A stretch of 64,000 bases of DNA, taken from Paracoccus salsus (GTDB lineage: Bacteria; Pseudomonadota; Alphaproteobacteria; Rhodobacterales; Rhodobacteraceae). Where the stretch lies: contig NZ_JAKGGD010000003.1 of NCBI RefSeq assembly GCF_021556615.1, positions 1 through 64,000 of the forward strand. The letters are read 5' to 3'. This document shows, in pieces, positions 40,336 through 49,922 of the stretch (positions are counted from its first letter, which is position 1; every line of letters starts with the position of its first letter). A program made the position numbers and the translations under genes. A model generated the notes under the pieces. That model saw only the letters and a program-made list of their open reading frames with translations, did no database searches and was not told the origin of the DNA.

Positions 40336-41102
40336 GCGATCTTTTCTCGCCAGCGGCCTTCAGCGATCCCGGCGCCGGCCCGCTTTACGTCCAGCTTCAC
40401 CGCCGCATCGCCGAGGCGATCGCCACCGGACGACTGAAACCCGGCGACAGCCTGCCACCAGAACGCGAGCTGGCCGCGATGACCGGCTTGTCGCGCGTGA
40501 CCGTCCGCAAGGGCGTCGAGGCGCTGGTCGCATCGGGACAGCTGGTCCAGAAGCGCGGATCCGGCACATTCGTCGCCCTCAGGGTCGAGCGACTGGAACA
40601 GGCGCTTTCGCTGCTGACCTCGTTCACCGAGGACATGGAGCGGCGCGGCCGGCAGGTCGAAAGCCGCTGGATCTCGCGCGCGCTGCACGCGCCTGCCCCC
40701 GAGGAGGTGATGGCGCTGGGGCTGGGGGCGAACGACCGGGTGGCCCGGCTGGAGCGGGTTCGCAGCTCCGACGGCGTGCCGCTGGCGATCGAACGCGCGT
40801 CGCTGCCCGCCGCGATGCTGCCCGATCCGGAAACGGTCGGCAGCAGCCTCTATGCGGTGCTCGAGGCGCGCGACCTGCGGCCGGTGCGTGCGGTGCAGCG
40901 CATCTCGGCGGCCAATCTGGGCCCAAAGGACGCCGATCTTCTGGGCGTGCCGCCCGGCGCGGCGGGCCTGCGGATCGAACGCGTTTCCTATCTGCCGTCC
41001 GGGCAGGTGGTCGAATTCACCCGTTCGCTCTATCGCGGCGATGCCTACGATTTCGCGGTAGAGCTGAAACTGGCCCCGAAGGCCGAAAGGACATCACCAT
41101 GA
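40332..41102 (+). CDS. GntR family regulator with UTRA domain
   Basis: The 256-residue protein has an N-terminal winged helix (YVQLHRRIAEAIATGRLKPG, ELAAMTGLSRVTVRKGVEAL, LVQKRGSGTFV) and a C-terminal UTRA ligand domain with RVARLERVRSSDGVPLAIER and GQVVEFTRSLYRGDAYDFAV. NagR/DasR-type members respond to GlcN-6-P or GlcNAc-6-P and repress amino-sugar genes. Its overlap with the kinase and SIS genes argues that it controls this locus, probably through the paired 24-bp elements. Confidence 0.92.
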   Translation: MSDLFSPAAFSDPGAGPLYVQLHRRIAEAIATGRLKPGDSLPPERELAAMTGLSRVTVRKGVEALVASGQLVQKRGSGTFVALRVERLEQALSLLTSFTEDMERRGRQVESRWISRALHAPAPEEVMALGLGANDRVARLERVRSSDGVPLAIERASLPAAMLPDPETVGSSLYAVLEARDLRPVRAVQRISAANLGPKDADLLGVPPGAAGLRIERVSYLPSGQVVEFTRSLYRGDAYDFAVELKLAPKAERTSP

Positions 41103-42124
41103 GCCAAAGCAACATGGCCCGAGAGGTCGCCGAGATCCCCGAGGCCGCGGCGCGCTTTCTGGCCGCCTCGCACGCTGCGGTCGTCGACGCCGCCACCGCC
41201 TTGCGCGCCCGCGATCCGGCGCTTGTCGCCACCGTGGCGCGCGGCTCCTCGGACCACGCGGCAACCTATCTGAAATACGCCATAGAATTGCAGGCGGGCA
41301 TCCCCGTCGCATCGGTTGGCCCGTCGGTCGCCTCGATCTATCACCGGCCGCTGCGGCTGGCGGGCGGGGCCTGTATCGGCATCTCGCAATCGGGCCGCAG
41401 CCCGGACATCGTCGACCTGATGCGGGCCGCCAGCGACGGAGGCGCGTTGTCGATCGCGATCACCAATCATGCCGACAGCCCGATGGCGGACGCCTCGGCC
41501 CACTGCCTTGCGTTGCAGGCCGGCGAGGAGAAGAGCGTCGCCGCCACCAAGACCTTCGTGAACTCGGTGCTGGCCGGGCTGGCGCTGGTGGCCGAATGGC
41601 GCCAGGACGACGACCTGCGCACGGCCGTCGCGGGGCTTCCGGACGCCCTGGCCCAGGCGGTCGGCATGGACTGGTCGCCCCTGTCCTCGCGGCTTGCGCG
41701 CGCCGCGTCAGCCTTTGTCCTGGGCCGCGGGCCGGGCTATGCGATTGCCTGCGAATCGGCGCTGAAGCTGAAGGAAACCTCGGGCATCCACGCCGAGGCC
41801 TACAGCGCCGCCGAGGTCCTGCACGGTCCGGCGGCCATCGTGCAGGCCAGTTTCCCGGTTCTGGCACTGGGGGTCGAGGATGCCGCCCTGCCGCATGTCG
41901 TCGGCACGGCGGAACGGCTGGCGGCGCAGGGCGCCGAGGTGTTCGTGACCGGCGCCGACGCGAAGGGCGCGACCAGGCTGCCATCGGTGCCGGATCTGCA
42001 CCCGATGGTCGCGCCTCTGGTCCTGATCGCCAGCTTCTACGCCTGCGTCGAGGGCCTGGCACGCCGGCGCGGCTTCGACCCCGACACGCCGCCCTATCTT
42101 CGCAAGGTCACGGAGACAGTCTGA
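41099..42124 (+). CDS. SIS-domain glucosamine-6-phosphate deaminase (NagB-II/GlmS-like)
   Basis: A 341-residue protein with two SIS domains, like the isomerase half of GlmS without the glutaminase domain. It shows ATVARGSSDHAATYLKYAIE, GISQSGRSPDIVDLMRAAS, EEKSVAATKTFVNSVLAGL and CESALKLKETSGIHAEAYSA, then the C-terminal KVTETV. This architecture is the NagB-II type deaminase converting GlcN-6-P to fructose-6-P and ammonia. It overlaps its neighbours on both sides, between GntR and NagA, the expected place for this step. Confidence 0.88.
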   Translation: MSQSNMAREVAEIPEAAARFLAASHAAVVDAATALRARDPALVATVARGSSDHAATYLKYAIELQAGIPVASVGPSVASIYHRPLRLAGGACIGISQSGRSPDIVDLMRAASDGGALSIAITNHADSPMADASAHCLALQAGEEKSVAATKTFVNSVLAGLALVAEWRQDDDLRTAVAGLPDALAQAVGMDWSPLSSRLARAASAFVLGRGPGYAIACESALKLKETSGIHAEAYSAAEVLHGPAAIVQASFPVLALGVEDAALPHVVGTAERLAAQGAEVFVTGADAKGATRLPSVPDLHPMVAPLVLIASFYACVEGLARRRGFDPDTPPYLRKVTETV

Positions 42125-43266
42125 TGCGGCACATCCTGGCCGGCGCGCGCATTTTCGACGGTGCGCAACTGCTGGACGATCATGTTCTGGTGCTGGAGGA
42201 CGAGCTGGTCGCGGCAATCCTGCCCGTGTCGCAGGCCGCAGAGCCGACAATGATCGTGGACGGCGTGATCGCGCCCGGCTTTCTCGACCTTCAGGTGAAT
42301 GGCGGCGGCGGGCTGATGGTCGATGGGCACAGCGATCTGGCGGCGCTGCGGGTGATCTGCGAAACCCATCGGCGCCTTGGCTGTGCCGGCGTGCTGCCGA
42401 CGCTGATCACCGACACGCCACAGGCCACCGCCCGTGTCATCGCGGCCGGCGTCGAGGCCGCCGGGGCGGCGGTGCCGGGATTTCTCGGCCTGCATCTCGA
42501 GGGCCCGCATCTGGACCCGCGCCGCAAGGGCGCGCACGACCCGGCTCTGGTCAGGCCGATGGGCGCGGAAGACCTTGCCCGTCTGTGCGAGGCCGCGCGG
42601 GCACTGCCGGTCCTGATGGTGACGCTGGCGCCGGAATCGGCCAGTCCGCAGCAGATCGCGGCCCTGGCGGGCGCCGGTGCCATCGTCAGCCTGGGCCACA
42701 GCGATTGCGACTTCGAGACCGCCCGCGCGGCTTACGCGGCCGGCGCACGCTGCGCCACGCATCTGTTCAACGCGATGAGCCAGATGGGACACCGCAGCCC
42801 CGGGATGGTCGGCGCGGTCCTGGCGGGGGACGCCTTCGCGGGCCTGATCGCCGACGCGATTCATGTCCATCCGGCGGCGATGAAGGCCGCGCTGGCCGCG
42901 CGCCCCCATGGCATCTTCCTGGTCAGCGACTGCATGGCCTTCGCGGGCACCGACCTGACGCAGATGACCCTGAATGGCCGCCCCGTCCTGCGCCGCGACG
43001 CCCGGCTGACCCTGCCCGACGGCACGCTGGCCGGTGCCGATCTGCGATTGGACCAGGCCATCGCCACGCTGATCGGGCAGGTCGGGATCGCGCCCGAACG
43101 CGCCCTTGCGATGGCGATGTCGGAACCGGCGCGCGCCGTTGGCCTGTCCGACCGTTTCGGCCTGCTTGCCCCGGGACGTGCCGCCGAGCTGATCCTGCTG
43201 GATCATGACTTCGCCCTGCGCGGGGTGTGGACGCGCGACGGATGGGCACCGCCCCTGCCCGGCTGA
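42124..43266 (+). CDS. nagA: N-acetylglucosamine-6-phosphate deacetylase
   Basis: This 380-residue amidohydrolase removes acetate from GlcNAc-6-P. Metal and substrate motifs are present in order: APGFLDLQVNGGGG, GLHLEGPHLDPRRKGAHDP with the conserved Glu, SLGHSDCDF, HLFNAMSQMGHRSPGMVGA, and VSDCMAFAG with the catalytic Asp. It overlaps the SIS gene stop by one base (TGATG) and ends the kinase-GntR-deaminase-NagA arm. Confidence 0.95.
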   Translation: MRHILAGARIFDGAQLLDDHVLVLEDELVAAILPVSQAAEPTMIVDGVIAPGFLDLQVNGGGGLMVDGHSDLAALRVICETHRRLGCAGVLPTLITDTPQATARVIAAGVEAAGAAVPGFLGLHLEGPHLDPRRKGAHDPALVRPMGAEDLARLCEAARALPVLMVTLAPESASPQQIAALAGAGAIVSLGHSDCDFETARAAYAAGARCATHLFNAMSQMGHRSPGMVGAVLAGDAFAGLIADAIHVHPAAMKAALAARPHGIFLVSDCMAFAGTDLTQMTLNGRPVLRRDARLTLPDGTLAGADLRLDQAIATLIGQVGIAPERALAMAMSEPARAVGLSDRFGLLAPGRAAELILLDHDFALRGVWTRDGWAPPLPG

Positions 43267-43328
43267 CAGCCCGGCCGGTTTCGCGCTTGTGTCTGGCGCA
43301 GCCCGCCGATGCAGGCTAGGGATTCGGA

Positions 43329-44555
43329 ATGGACAAGATCAGCCTTCCCGAACGCCCCGACTGGCGCGAAACGGCCAGGGATGCCGGCTTCACCTTCGCC
43401 GACATGCATGGCGAACCCTATTGGGATGAAAGCTCGGCCTATCGCTTCAGCCTCCGTCAGGTCGAGGACGACATCGAGGACCCCGCCACCGAACTGCACG
43501 CGATGTGCCGCGAGGCGGCGGCGCAGATCGTCGCCAGCCAGCGGCTGATGGAGCGGCTTGGCATCCCGGCCCAGCATCACGATCTGGTGGCCGACAGCTG
43601 GCGGCGGAACGAGCCCGAGATCTATGGGCGCTTCGATCTGGCCTATGACGGGCGCGGTCCTGCGAAGCTGCTGGAATACAACGCCGATACCCCGACCTCG
43701 CTTTACGAAAGCGCGTCCTTTCAGTGGCAGTGGCTGGAAGACCAGCTTGAACACGGTGTGCTGCCCCGGGGCGCGGACCAGTTCAACGGCATCCACGAGG
43801 CGCTGGTCGAGCGGTTCCGCGCGTTGTTCGATCCCGGCACCGATCTGCATTTCAGCGCCACCGCCGGAAATCCCGAGGATTACGCGACCGTCGAGGCGAT
43901 GGGCTGGGCCGCGCGCGAGGCCGGGATGGGGGCGCATTACAGCGATCTGGACAAGATCGGCGTGACGCCTGACGGTCAGTTCATCGACGCCGAGGATCGC
44001 GTCATCGGCACGCTGTTCAAGCTGTATCCGTGGGAGGATCTGCTGAACGACGACTACGCGGCCCGGATTGCCGGATCGGGCTGCATGTTCCTGGAACCCG
44101 CATGGAAGGCGCTTCTGTCGAACAAGGGCTTGCTTCCGGTTCTGTGGCAGATGTTCGAAGGACACCCCAATCTGCTGCCTGCCTTCTTTGCCGATGACGT
44201 GGCCGACGCGCTGGTCGAGAACGGCCGCCCGGCCCGCGAGGTCGCCGACCGTTTTGCCCGCGCGGCGGACGTCCTGCAAAGCGGCCATGTCGTCAAGCCG
44301 ATCTTCTCGCGCGAGGGCGCCGGAATCCGTATCGTCGAGGCCGGAACCGAGACCGAAATCTCGGCCAACACCGATTACGACCGCCACCCGCGCATCGTCC
44401 AGGCCTATCACCCCTTGCCGGTGTTCGACGGCTTCCGGCCGGTGATCGGGGCATGGATCATCGGACAGGAATGCGCGGGCATGGGCCTGCGCGAGGACCG
44501 CGCGCGAATCACCCAGGACCTGTCGCGCTTCAAGCCGCATTTCATCGCGGGCTGA
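43329..44555 (+). CDS. Glutathionylspermidine synthase-like ATP-grasp protein (YgiC/YjfC type)
   Basis: A 408-residue protein of the glutathionylspermidine synthase preATP-grasp family. Conserved segments include GRFDLAYDGRGPAKLLEYNA, TPTSLYESASFQWQWLED, LFKLYPWEDLL and HVVKPIFSREGAGIRIVE. It lacks the amidase half of bifunctional E. coli Gss, matching YgiC/YjfC, whose true substrates are not established; a peptide-like amide bond is expected. It precedes the DUF1190 gene, the same pairing as ygiC with ygiB in E. coli. Confidence 0.9.
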   Translation: MDKISLPERPDWRETARDAGFTFADMHGEPYWDESSAYRFSLRQVEDDIEDPATELHAMCREAAAQIVASQRLMERLGIPAQHHDLVADSWRRNEPEIYGRFDLAYDGRGPAKLLEYNADTPTSLYESASFQWQWLEDQLEHGVLPRGADQFNGIHEALVERFRALFDPGTDLHFSATAGNPEDYATVEAMGWAAREAGMGAHYSDLDKIGVTPDGQFIDAEDRVIGTLFKLYPWEDLLNDDYAARIAGSGCMFLEPAWKALLSNKGLLPVLWQMFEGHPNLLPAFFADDVADALVENGRPAREVADRFARAADVLQSGHVVKPIFSREGAGIRIVEAGTETEISANTDYDRHPRIVQAYHPLPVFDGFRPVIGAWIIGQECAGMGLREDRARITQDLSRFKPHFIAG

Positions 44556-44575
44556 CATGCAATAAGAAGGGCACC

Positions 44576-45160
44576 ATGAGAAAACGTTCCAGAACCGTTG
44601 CATTGACGATCCTCGGCGCCGCCTCTTTCGCGGTCGCGGGCTGCCGCGAGGAACAGGTGGACGCGCAAGCCTTTCCCGATCTGGCCAGCTGCCAGGCCGC
44701 CGCGACCGATGGCGGATTGTTCACGATGGATCAATGCCAGCAGGCTTTCGCCGAGGCCGAGACCCTGCATGTCGAGGCCGCGCCCCGGTATGAAAGCCTG
44801 GAGGTCTGCGAAGAACAGCATGGCGCCGGAAATTGCGGCTCCGAGGCCGAGCAGGTCAGCAATGGCGGGTCGGGCAGCATCTTCATGCCGTTGCTTGCCG
44901 GCTATCTGATCGGCAGCATGCTGGGCCGCGCCGGCGGCGGCATGGCCGCGTCCCAGCCGATGTATCGCAACGCCTCGGGCGGCTACACCAACGCGGCACG
45001 GACCAGTTCCTTCTCGGCCAATAGCGGGCGGGCGACGATGAGCGCGCAGCAGTTCACCCGTCCCGCCGCCACCGCCGGGCGGGCGCCGATGACCCGCGCC
45101 ACCGCTGCCTCGCGCGGCGGCTTTGGCGGAACCGCCGGATCGCGCAGCTTCGGCGGCTAG
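44576..45160 (+). CDS. DUF1190 family lipoprotein-like protein (YgiB type)
   Basis: A 194-residue exported protein. The N-terminus (RSRTVALTILGAASFAVAGC) is a signal peptide with a lipobox-like AVAGC around Cys23, so it is probably a lipoprotein. The core has the DUF1190 cysteines (LASCQAAA, MDQCQQAF, LEVCEEQHGAGNC) and a Gly-rich helix, FMPLLAGYLIGSMLGRAGGG. The tail is Ser/Thr/Arg/Gly-rich and low complexity. It probably acts with the preceding ATP-grasp protein. Confidence 0.87.
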   Translation: MRKRSRTVALTILGAASFAVAGCREEQVDAQAFPDLASCQAAATDGGLFTMDQCQQAFAEAETLHVEAAPRYESLEVCEEQHGAGNCGSEAEQVSNGGSGSIFMPLLAGYLIGSMLGRAGGGMAASQPMYRNASGGYTNAARTSSFSANSGRATMSAQQFTRPAATAGRAPMTRATAASRGGFGGTAGSRSFGG

Positions 45161-45207
45161 GCGATGAATGCTTGACCGGCCGGCAGGTCGGGCGCACCGT
45201 CCGGGCC

Positions 45208-46089
45208 ATGTTCGGTTTCCGCGACATCGAGATCATACGGGCCGTCCTGCGTCATGGCGGCTTTCGCGCGGCGTCGGACGCGACCGGGCTGGCGCAGTCG
45301 GCAATCTCGCGCCGGGTGCGGCATCTGGAAGACCGCATGAAGATCACCATCTTCGAACGCGACGGGCGCGGCGTGCGCCTGACCGCGACCGGCCGCCGCC
45401 TGATCGATGAAACCGAGGTTCTGATCGCTCAACGCGACCGTATCCTGGGCGAGTTGACGCAAGGGATGATGGCCGGCGTGGTGCGGCTTGGCGTGGCCGA
45501 GACGATGACTCACACCCTGCTGCCCCGCATGCTGACCGACCTGCGCAACCGACACCCGCAGCTGAGATTCGAGATCTCTGTCGATACATCGGAACAGATG
45601 GGCCAGTTGCTGTGCGACGACGGCCTGGACGTGGCGATCATGATGCGCGATCAGGCCCCGCGCGGCGTGAACCTGACGCCTCTGCCACCGGTCACGCTGG
45701 GGTGGTACGGGGCACCTGCGCATTTCGCGCTGCCCCGGCCCGCGGATATCGACGATCTGGCCGCGCTGCCGATCGTGTCCTTTCCAAAGACCACCCTGCC
45801 GCATCGCCGGGTCGTGGAGCTGCTGTCGCCGGGGCGCAGGCAGGCGGCTGCGGTTCATGGCTCGGCCTCGCTGGCGACGGTGCTGCACCTGGTCGGTCAG
45901 GGATTCGGGATCGGCACGATTCCGCATGACATTGTCGCCGCCTGGCCCCATGCCGGGCTCGAGGAAATCGAGGTCACGCCAGAGGCACGCCTGCCCGACC
46001 TGGAGTTCGCGATCTGCTACATGCCGGAACGCAATGAGGAAATCGGCCGCGAGGTCACCCGCGCAGCGGTAGGATCCGGCACTGAATGA
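45208..46089 (+). CDS. LysR family transcriptional regulator
   Basis: The 293-residue protein begins MFGFRDIEIIRAVLRHGGFR, followed by the helix-turn-helix AASDATGLAQSAISRRVRHL and a substrate-binding domain (GVVRLGVAETMTHTLLPRML, GLDVAIMMRD, LATVLHLVGQGFGIGTIPHD). A TTG at 45172 would add 12 residues but the ATG gives the canonical LysR N-terminus. It stands directly upstream of, and codirectional with, the 5-oxoproline operon and is the likely activator; 5-oxoproline or glutamate would be the natural effector. Confidence 0.91.
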   Translation: MFGFRDIEIIRAVLRHGGFRAASDATGLAQSAISRRVRHLEDRMKITIFERDGRGVRLTATGRRLIDETEVLIAQRDRILGELTQGMMAGVVRLGVAETMTHTLLPRMLTDLRNRHPQLRFEISVDTSEQMGQLLCDDGLDVAIMMRDQAPRGVNLTPLPPVTLGWYGAPAHFALPRPADIDDLAALPIVSFPKTTLPHRRVVELLSPGRRQAAAVHGSASLATVLHLVGQGFGIGTIPHDIVAAWPHAGLEEIEVTPEARLPDLEFAICYMPERNEEIGREVTRAAVGSGTE

Positions 46090-46180
46090 AGCCAGAAAAA
46101 GATCATTAATGGGCACAATTGAACTGTTGATTGCATAGGTCCTGTTGCGGAATGCTAGGCGGAACGCAAGGAGGACCGCC

Positions 46181-47014
46181 GTGACCCCTGCCATGACTGC
46201 CGCCACGCTTCAGGCCCGCCTGTCGGATCCGCGCCTCTTGCGCGCCGAGATCCGCGCCGCGCGCTTCGACGGCCCGACGGCCGGTGTCGGCGGCGACGCA
46301 TTGCAGGCCAACCTGGTCATCCTCGCCGGGTCGGATGCCGCGGATTTCCTGCGCTACTGCCAGGCCAACCCCCGCCCATGCCCGCTGCTGGCGGTGGGTG
46401 AACCGGGCGACCCGTCGCTGCCGACGCTGGCGGACGGGATCGACCTGCGCCATGACGTGCCGCGCTATCGCGTGTGGCGAGCGGGCGAACTGGTCGATGA
46501 ACCCGCCGATATCGCCGATCTGTGGCGCGGCGACCTGATCTCCTTTGCGCTTGGCTGTTCCTTCAGCTTCGAGGATGCGCTGCGCCGCGCGGGTATCCCG
46601 GTCCGTCATCAGGACGCCGGCCGCAACGTCCCGATGTATCGCACCACCCTGCCCACGCGCCCGGCGGGACGGTTTTCGGGACCCGTGGTCGTTTCGATGC
46701 GCGCCATGCCCGCGCGCGACGCCATCGAGGCCGTGCAGATCTGCGCGCGCTTTCCGCTGGCCCATGGGGCACCGGTGCATCTGGGCGATCCTTCGCAGAT
46801 CGGCATCGCCGACATCATGCGTCCCGATTACGGCGATGCGCCCGATATCCGCGACGGCGACATTCCGGTGTTCTGGGCCTGCGGCGTCACCCCTCAGGCC
46901 GCCATCACCGCCGCCCGTCCCGAACTGGCCATCACCCATGCCCCCGGACACATGCTGGTCACCGACATCCCCGCCAGCCGCGCCGACGCGTTGCTGACCG
47001 GGGTTCATCAATAA
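46181..47014 (+). CDS. DUF1445 putative hydro-lyase (D-glutamate cyclase-like)
   Basis: This 277-residue protein begins at a GTG behind AAGGAGGA. It has family segments [20 protein letters not shown] ([19 protein letters not shown]), [39 protein letters not shown], and a C-terminal [16 protein letters not shown] and [12 protein letters not shown]. Bacterial members are named putative hydro-lyase. The related domain occurs in mammalian D-glutamate cyclase, which forms 5-oxo-D-proline. Next to PxpABC and a TRAP importer, a role in 5-oxoproline or glutamate interconversion is an attractive inference. Confidence 0.88.
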   Translation: MTPAMTAATLQARLSDPRLLRAEIRAARFDGPTAGVGGDALQANLVILAGSDAADFLRYCQANPRPCPLLAVGEPGDPSLPTLADGIDLRHDVPRYRVWRAGELVDEPADIADLWRGDLISFALGCSFSFEDALRRAGIPVRHQDAGRNVPMYRTTLPTRPAGRFSGPVVVSMRAMPARDAIEAVQICARFPLAHGAPVHLGDPSQIGIADIMRPDYGDAPDIRDGDIPVFWACGVTPQAAITAARPELAITHAPGHMLVTDIPASRADALLTGVHQ

Positions 47015-47036
47015 CGAACCCGACAGGAGAAAGATC

Positions 47037-48071
47037 ATGAAGAACACGACACTCGCCCTGCTTGCCAGCACCGCGCTGATGACGGCACCCGCCCTTGCCG
47101 AAGAGCTGGCGGTCGTCGGCAGCTGGTCGAACCTGCCACTGTATCAGGATTTCGAGGCGCCGTTCTGGACCGAGAAACTGCCCGAGATGACGGACGGAGA
47201 GTTCACCGCGCAACTGACCAGCTTCGACCAGATGGGAATCGCCGGGTCGGACGTCTACCGGATGCTGGGCGACGGGGTCTTCGATGTCGGCGCGACCGTC
47301 GCCGACTATACCGTCGGCGATGCACCCGAACTCGAGGGGCTGGACGTGCCGCTGGTCGCCACGACACCGGCCGAGGCCCGCGCCATGGTCGAGGCCGCCC
47401 GGCCGATGGTCGACGACATCATGCGCGACCGGTTCGACGCGCAGGTGCTGGGCATCGCGCCCTATCCGCCGCAGGTCGTGTTCTGCAAGGGCGATGTCGG
47501 ATCGCTGGCCGATCTGAAGGGCAAGAAGGTCCGCGGCTCGGGCCGGATGACGACGAAGCTGCTGGAAGCACTTGGCGCCGAGGGCATCAACATCGCCTTT
47601 TCCGAGGTGCCGGGATCGCTGGAGCGCGGCGTGATCGACTGCGCGGTGACCGGTGCAGGCTCGGGCTATTCGGCCGGCTGGTGGGAGGTGTCCGACAGCC
47701 TGATGACGCTGCCTCTGGGCGGATGGGATTCGGTCGTCATCGCGATGAACGGCGATCGCTATGACGGGCTCAGCGCCGAGCAGCAGCAGATGCTGGACAA
47801 GGCCGTGGCCGAGGGGCTGGAAGGTCCGGCATGGGACGCCGCCGAGGGCGGGCTTGAAAACGACATCGCCTGCCTGACCGGGAATGGCGAATGCGCCTCG
47901 GGCGAGGCGGCGTCGATGACGCTGGTCGAGGCATCACCCGAGGATACCGAAACCGCGCGCAAGATCCTGACCGAAGAGGTTCTGCCCGAATGGGCCGAGC
48001 GCGCGGGCGGCGACTGGGCGGCCCGCTGGAATGACAGTGTCGGCCAGGCGGTCGGCGTGACCATCCAGTAA
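47037..48071 (+). CDS. TRAP transporter substrate-binding protein (DctP type)
   Basis: A 344-residue periplasmic receptor. Residues 1-21 are a signal peptide (KNTTLALLASTALMTAPALA) cut before EEL. The mature domain has DLKGKKVRGSGRMTTKLLEA and VPGSLERGVIDCAVTGAGSG, around the usual Arg that holds the ligand carboxylate. DctP6/DctP7 of Bordetella pertussis bind pyroglutamate; together with the pxp genes downstream, 5-oxoproline is the predicted ligand. A pair of Cys residues near the C-terminus (IACLTGNGECASG) may form a disulfide. Confidence 0.9.
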   Translation: MKNTTLALLASTALMTAPALAEELAVVGSWSNLPLYQDFEAPFWTEKLPEMTDGEFTAQLTSFDQMGIAGSDVYRMLGDGVFDVGATVADYTVGDAPELEGLDVPLVATTPAEARAMVEAARPMVDDIMRDRFDAQVLGIAPYPPQVVFCKGDVGSLADLKGKKVRGSGRMTTKLLEALGAEGINIAFSEVPGSLERGVIDCAVTGAGSGYSAGWWEVSDSLMTLPLGGWDSVVIAMNGDRYDGLSAEQQQMLDKAVAEGLEGPAWDAAEGGLENDIACLTGNGECASGEAASMTLVEASPEDTETARKILTEEVLPEWAERAGGDWAARWNDSVGQAVGVTIQ

Positions 48072-48091
48072 CGCCGCGAAAGGCCACCGCC

Positions 48092-48637
48092 ATGACAGAC
48101 CTGCTGCAGGGCGCGCTTGCACGCGCCAACCGTATCGTCGCGCTGATCCTCGGGTTCGCCTTGCTGCTGACCGTCGCCTTCATCATGACGGATGTGGTGC
48201 TTCGCAAGTTCGGCTGGGGCTCGCTGGGGGGCTCGGACGAGATCTCGGGCTATGTCATGGCGGCTGTGGCCAGCTGGGGGCTGGCCTGCGCGCTGGTCCA
48301 GCGCGCGCATGTCCGCATCGACGTGATCCGGTCGAAACTGGCGCGACCCGGCCAGGCCGCCATGGACATCTTTGCGATGATCGTCACCAACGGCGTCGTG
48401 CTGCTGATCGCATGGCATTGCTGGCCGGTGTTGCAGAAGACACTGGAACGCGGCTCGCGCGCCAACACCCCGCTGGAAACGCCGCTGTGGATCCCGCAAG
48501 GCATCTGGTTTTCCGGCTGGCTGTGGTTCGCGCTGACCGCAACGGCGCTGAGCCTGATCGGCATAGCGCATCTGGCCGCGGGCCGACATGCCGCCCTTGA
48601 GGCAAGCGTCGGCGTCGGATCGGAGATCGAGACATGA
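48092..48637 (+). CDS. TRAP transporter small permease (DctQ type)
   Basis: The 181-residue membrane subunit has four hydrophobic segments, including NRIVALILGFALLLTVAFIM and MDIFAMIVTNGVVLLIAWHC, and the characteristic GSDEISGYVMAAVASWGLAC near residue 50 with QRAHVRIDVIRSKL. The final helix includes WFSGWLWFALTATALSLIGI. Its stop overlaps the DctM start (ATGA), as usual for TRAP permease pairs. Confidence 0.92.
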   Translation: MTDLLQGALARANRIVALILGFALLLTVAFIMTDVVLRKFGWGSLGGSDEISGYVMAAVASWGLACALVQRAHVRIDVIRSKLARPGQAAMDIFAMIVTNGVVLLIAWHCWPVLQKTLERGSRANTPLETPLWIPQGIWFSGWLWFALTATALSLIGIAHLAAGRHAALEASVGVGSEIET

Positions 48638-49917
48638 TCTGGAGTGTCGCGATTTCCCTGCTTGGCCTGATGGCGCTGTCGATCCCGGTGGGTATCGTGC
48701 TGTTCCTGTTGGGCATTGGCGTTGGCGAGTTCTATTCCGCCTTTCCGCTGCTGCGCGGGCTCGGGCAGGTGATCTGGTCGTCTTCGGCCCATTCCACACT
48801 GATCGCAATCCCGCTCTTCGTGCTCTTGGGCGAGATCCTGGTGCGTGGCGGGGTGGCGGAACGCACCTATGCCGCCCTGAACACATGGCTGGGCTGGCTG
48901 CCTGGCGGGCTGGTGCACGCCAATATCGCCACCGCCACGATGTTCTCGGCCACCTCCGGGTCGTCGGTGGCCACCGCCGCGACAGTTGCGACCGTTGCGA
49001 TGCCGCAGGCCGAACGGCTGAATTACGACCCACGGCTTTTTTCAGGCGCCATCGCGGCGGGTGGCACGCTTGGCATCCTCATCCCGCCCTCGATCAACCT
49101 GATCGTCTACGGCTTTCTGACCGAGACATCGATTCCGCAACTGTTCTCGGCGGGTCTGCTGCCGGGCTTGCTGATGGCGCTGGCCTTCATCGTCGTGACG
49201 GCGGTCATCTGTGCGATCCGACCCTCGCTAGGCGGGCCCTCGCACGGCTTCTCGTGGGGTCAGCGGGCGCGCGGGCTGATCCAGCTTGTGCCGATCTTCA
49301 TCCTGTTCGCGGTCGTCATCGGGTCGATCTACGCGGGCTGGGCAACGCCGACGGAAAGCGCCGCGATCGGGGTCACCATGGCGGCGCTGATCGCAATCTT
49401 TCTGGGCGACGGTCTTGGCCCGCGCGCCCTGTCGGAGGCGCTGCACGGCACGATCCGCATCACGGCCATGATCATGCTGGTGGTCGCGGGCGCGTCGTTC
49501 CTGAACTTCGCCATGACATCGGCCGGGCTTGGACGCGAACTGACGCAGCTGATCGAAGGGTCGGGCCTGTCGCCCTTCGGCACGCTGCTCCTGGTGATCG
49601 CGCTGTATCTGGTGCTGGGCTTTTTCATCGAGACGCTGTCACTGATGGTCGCGACCATTCCGATCGTCGTGCCGATCATTGCAGGGCTGGGCTATGACAA
49701 GGTCTGGTTCGGCGTGCTGATGATCGTGCTGATCGAGATGGCGCTGATCACACCGCCAGTGGGGCTGAACCTGTTCGTCGTGCAGGGGGCGCGCAAATCG
49801 GGGTCGATCAACGAGGTCATCGTGGGCGCGATTCCCTATGTGCTGGTGATGATCTGCATGGTTGCCGCGCTGATCGCCGTGCCGGGGCTGGCGCTGTGGC
49901 TGCCCTCGATTCTCTGA
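48634..49917 (+). CDS. TRAP transporter large permease (DctM type)
   Basis: The 427-residue ion-coupled transport subunit has about twelve helices. TRAP signatures are present: AIPLFVLLGEILVRGGVAER, ATMFSATSGSSVATAATVAT, GTLGILIPPSINLIVYG and EMALITPPVGLNLFVVQG, the last with the conserved proline pair. It drives uptake with the sodium or proton gradient. It is six bases from the DUF2848 gene. Confidence 0.94.
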   Translation: MIWSVAISLLGLMALSIPVGIVLFLLGIGVGEFYSAFPLLRGLGQVIWSSSAHSTLIAIPLFVLLGEILVRGGVAERTYAALNTWLGWLPGGLVHANIATATMFSATSGSSVATAATVATVAMPQAERLNYDPRLFSGAIAAGGTLGILIPPSINLIVYGFLTETSIPQLFSAGLLPGLLMALAFIVVTAVICAIRPSLGGPSHGFSWGQRARGLIQLVPIFILFAVVIGSIYAGWATPTESAAIGVTMAALIAIFLGDGLGPRALSEALHGTIRITAMIMLVVAGASFLNFAMTSAGLGRELTQLIEGSGLSPFGTLLLVIALYLVLGFFIETLSLMVATIPIVVPIIAGLGYDKVWFGVLMIVLIEMALITPPVGLNLFVVQGARKSGSINEVIVGAIPYVLVMICMVAALIAVPGLALWLPSIL

Positions 49918-49922
49918 AAGGG

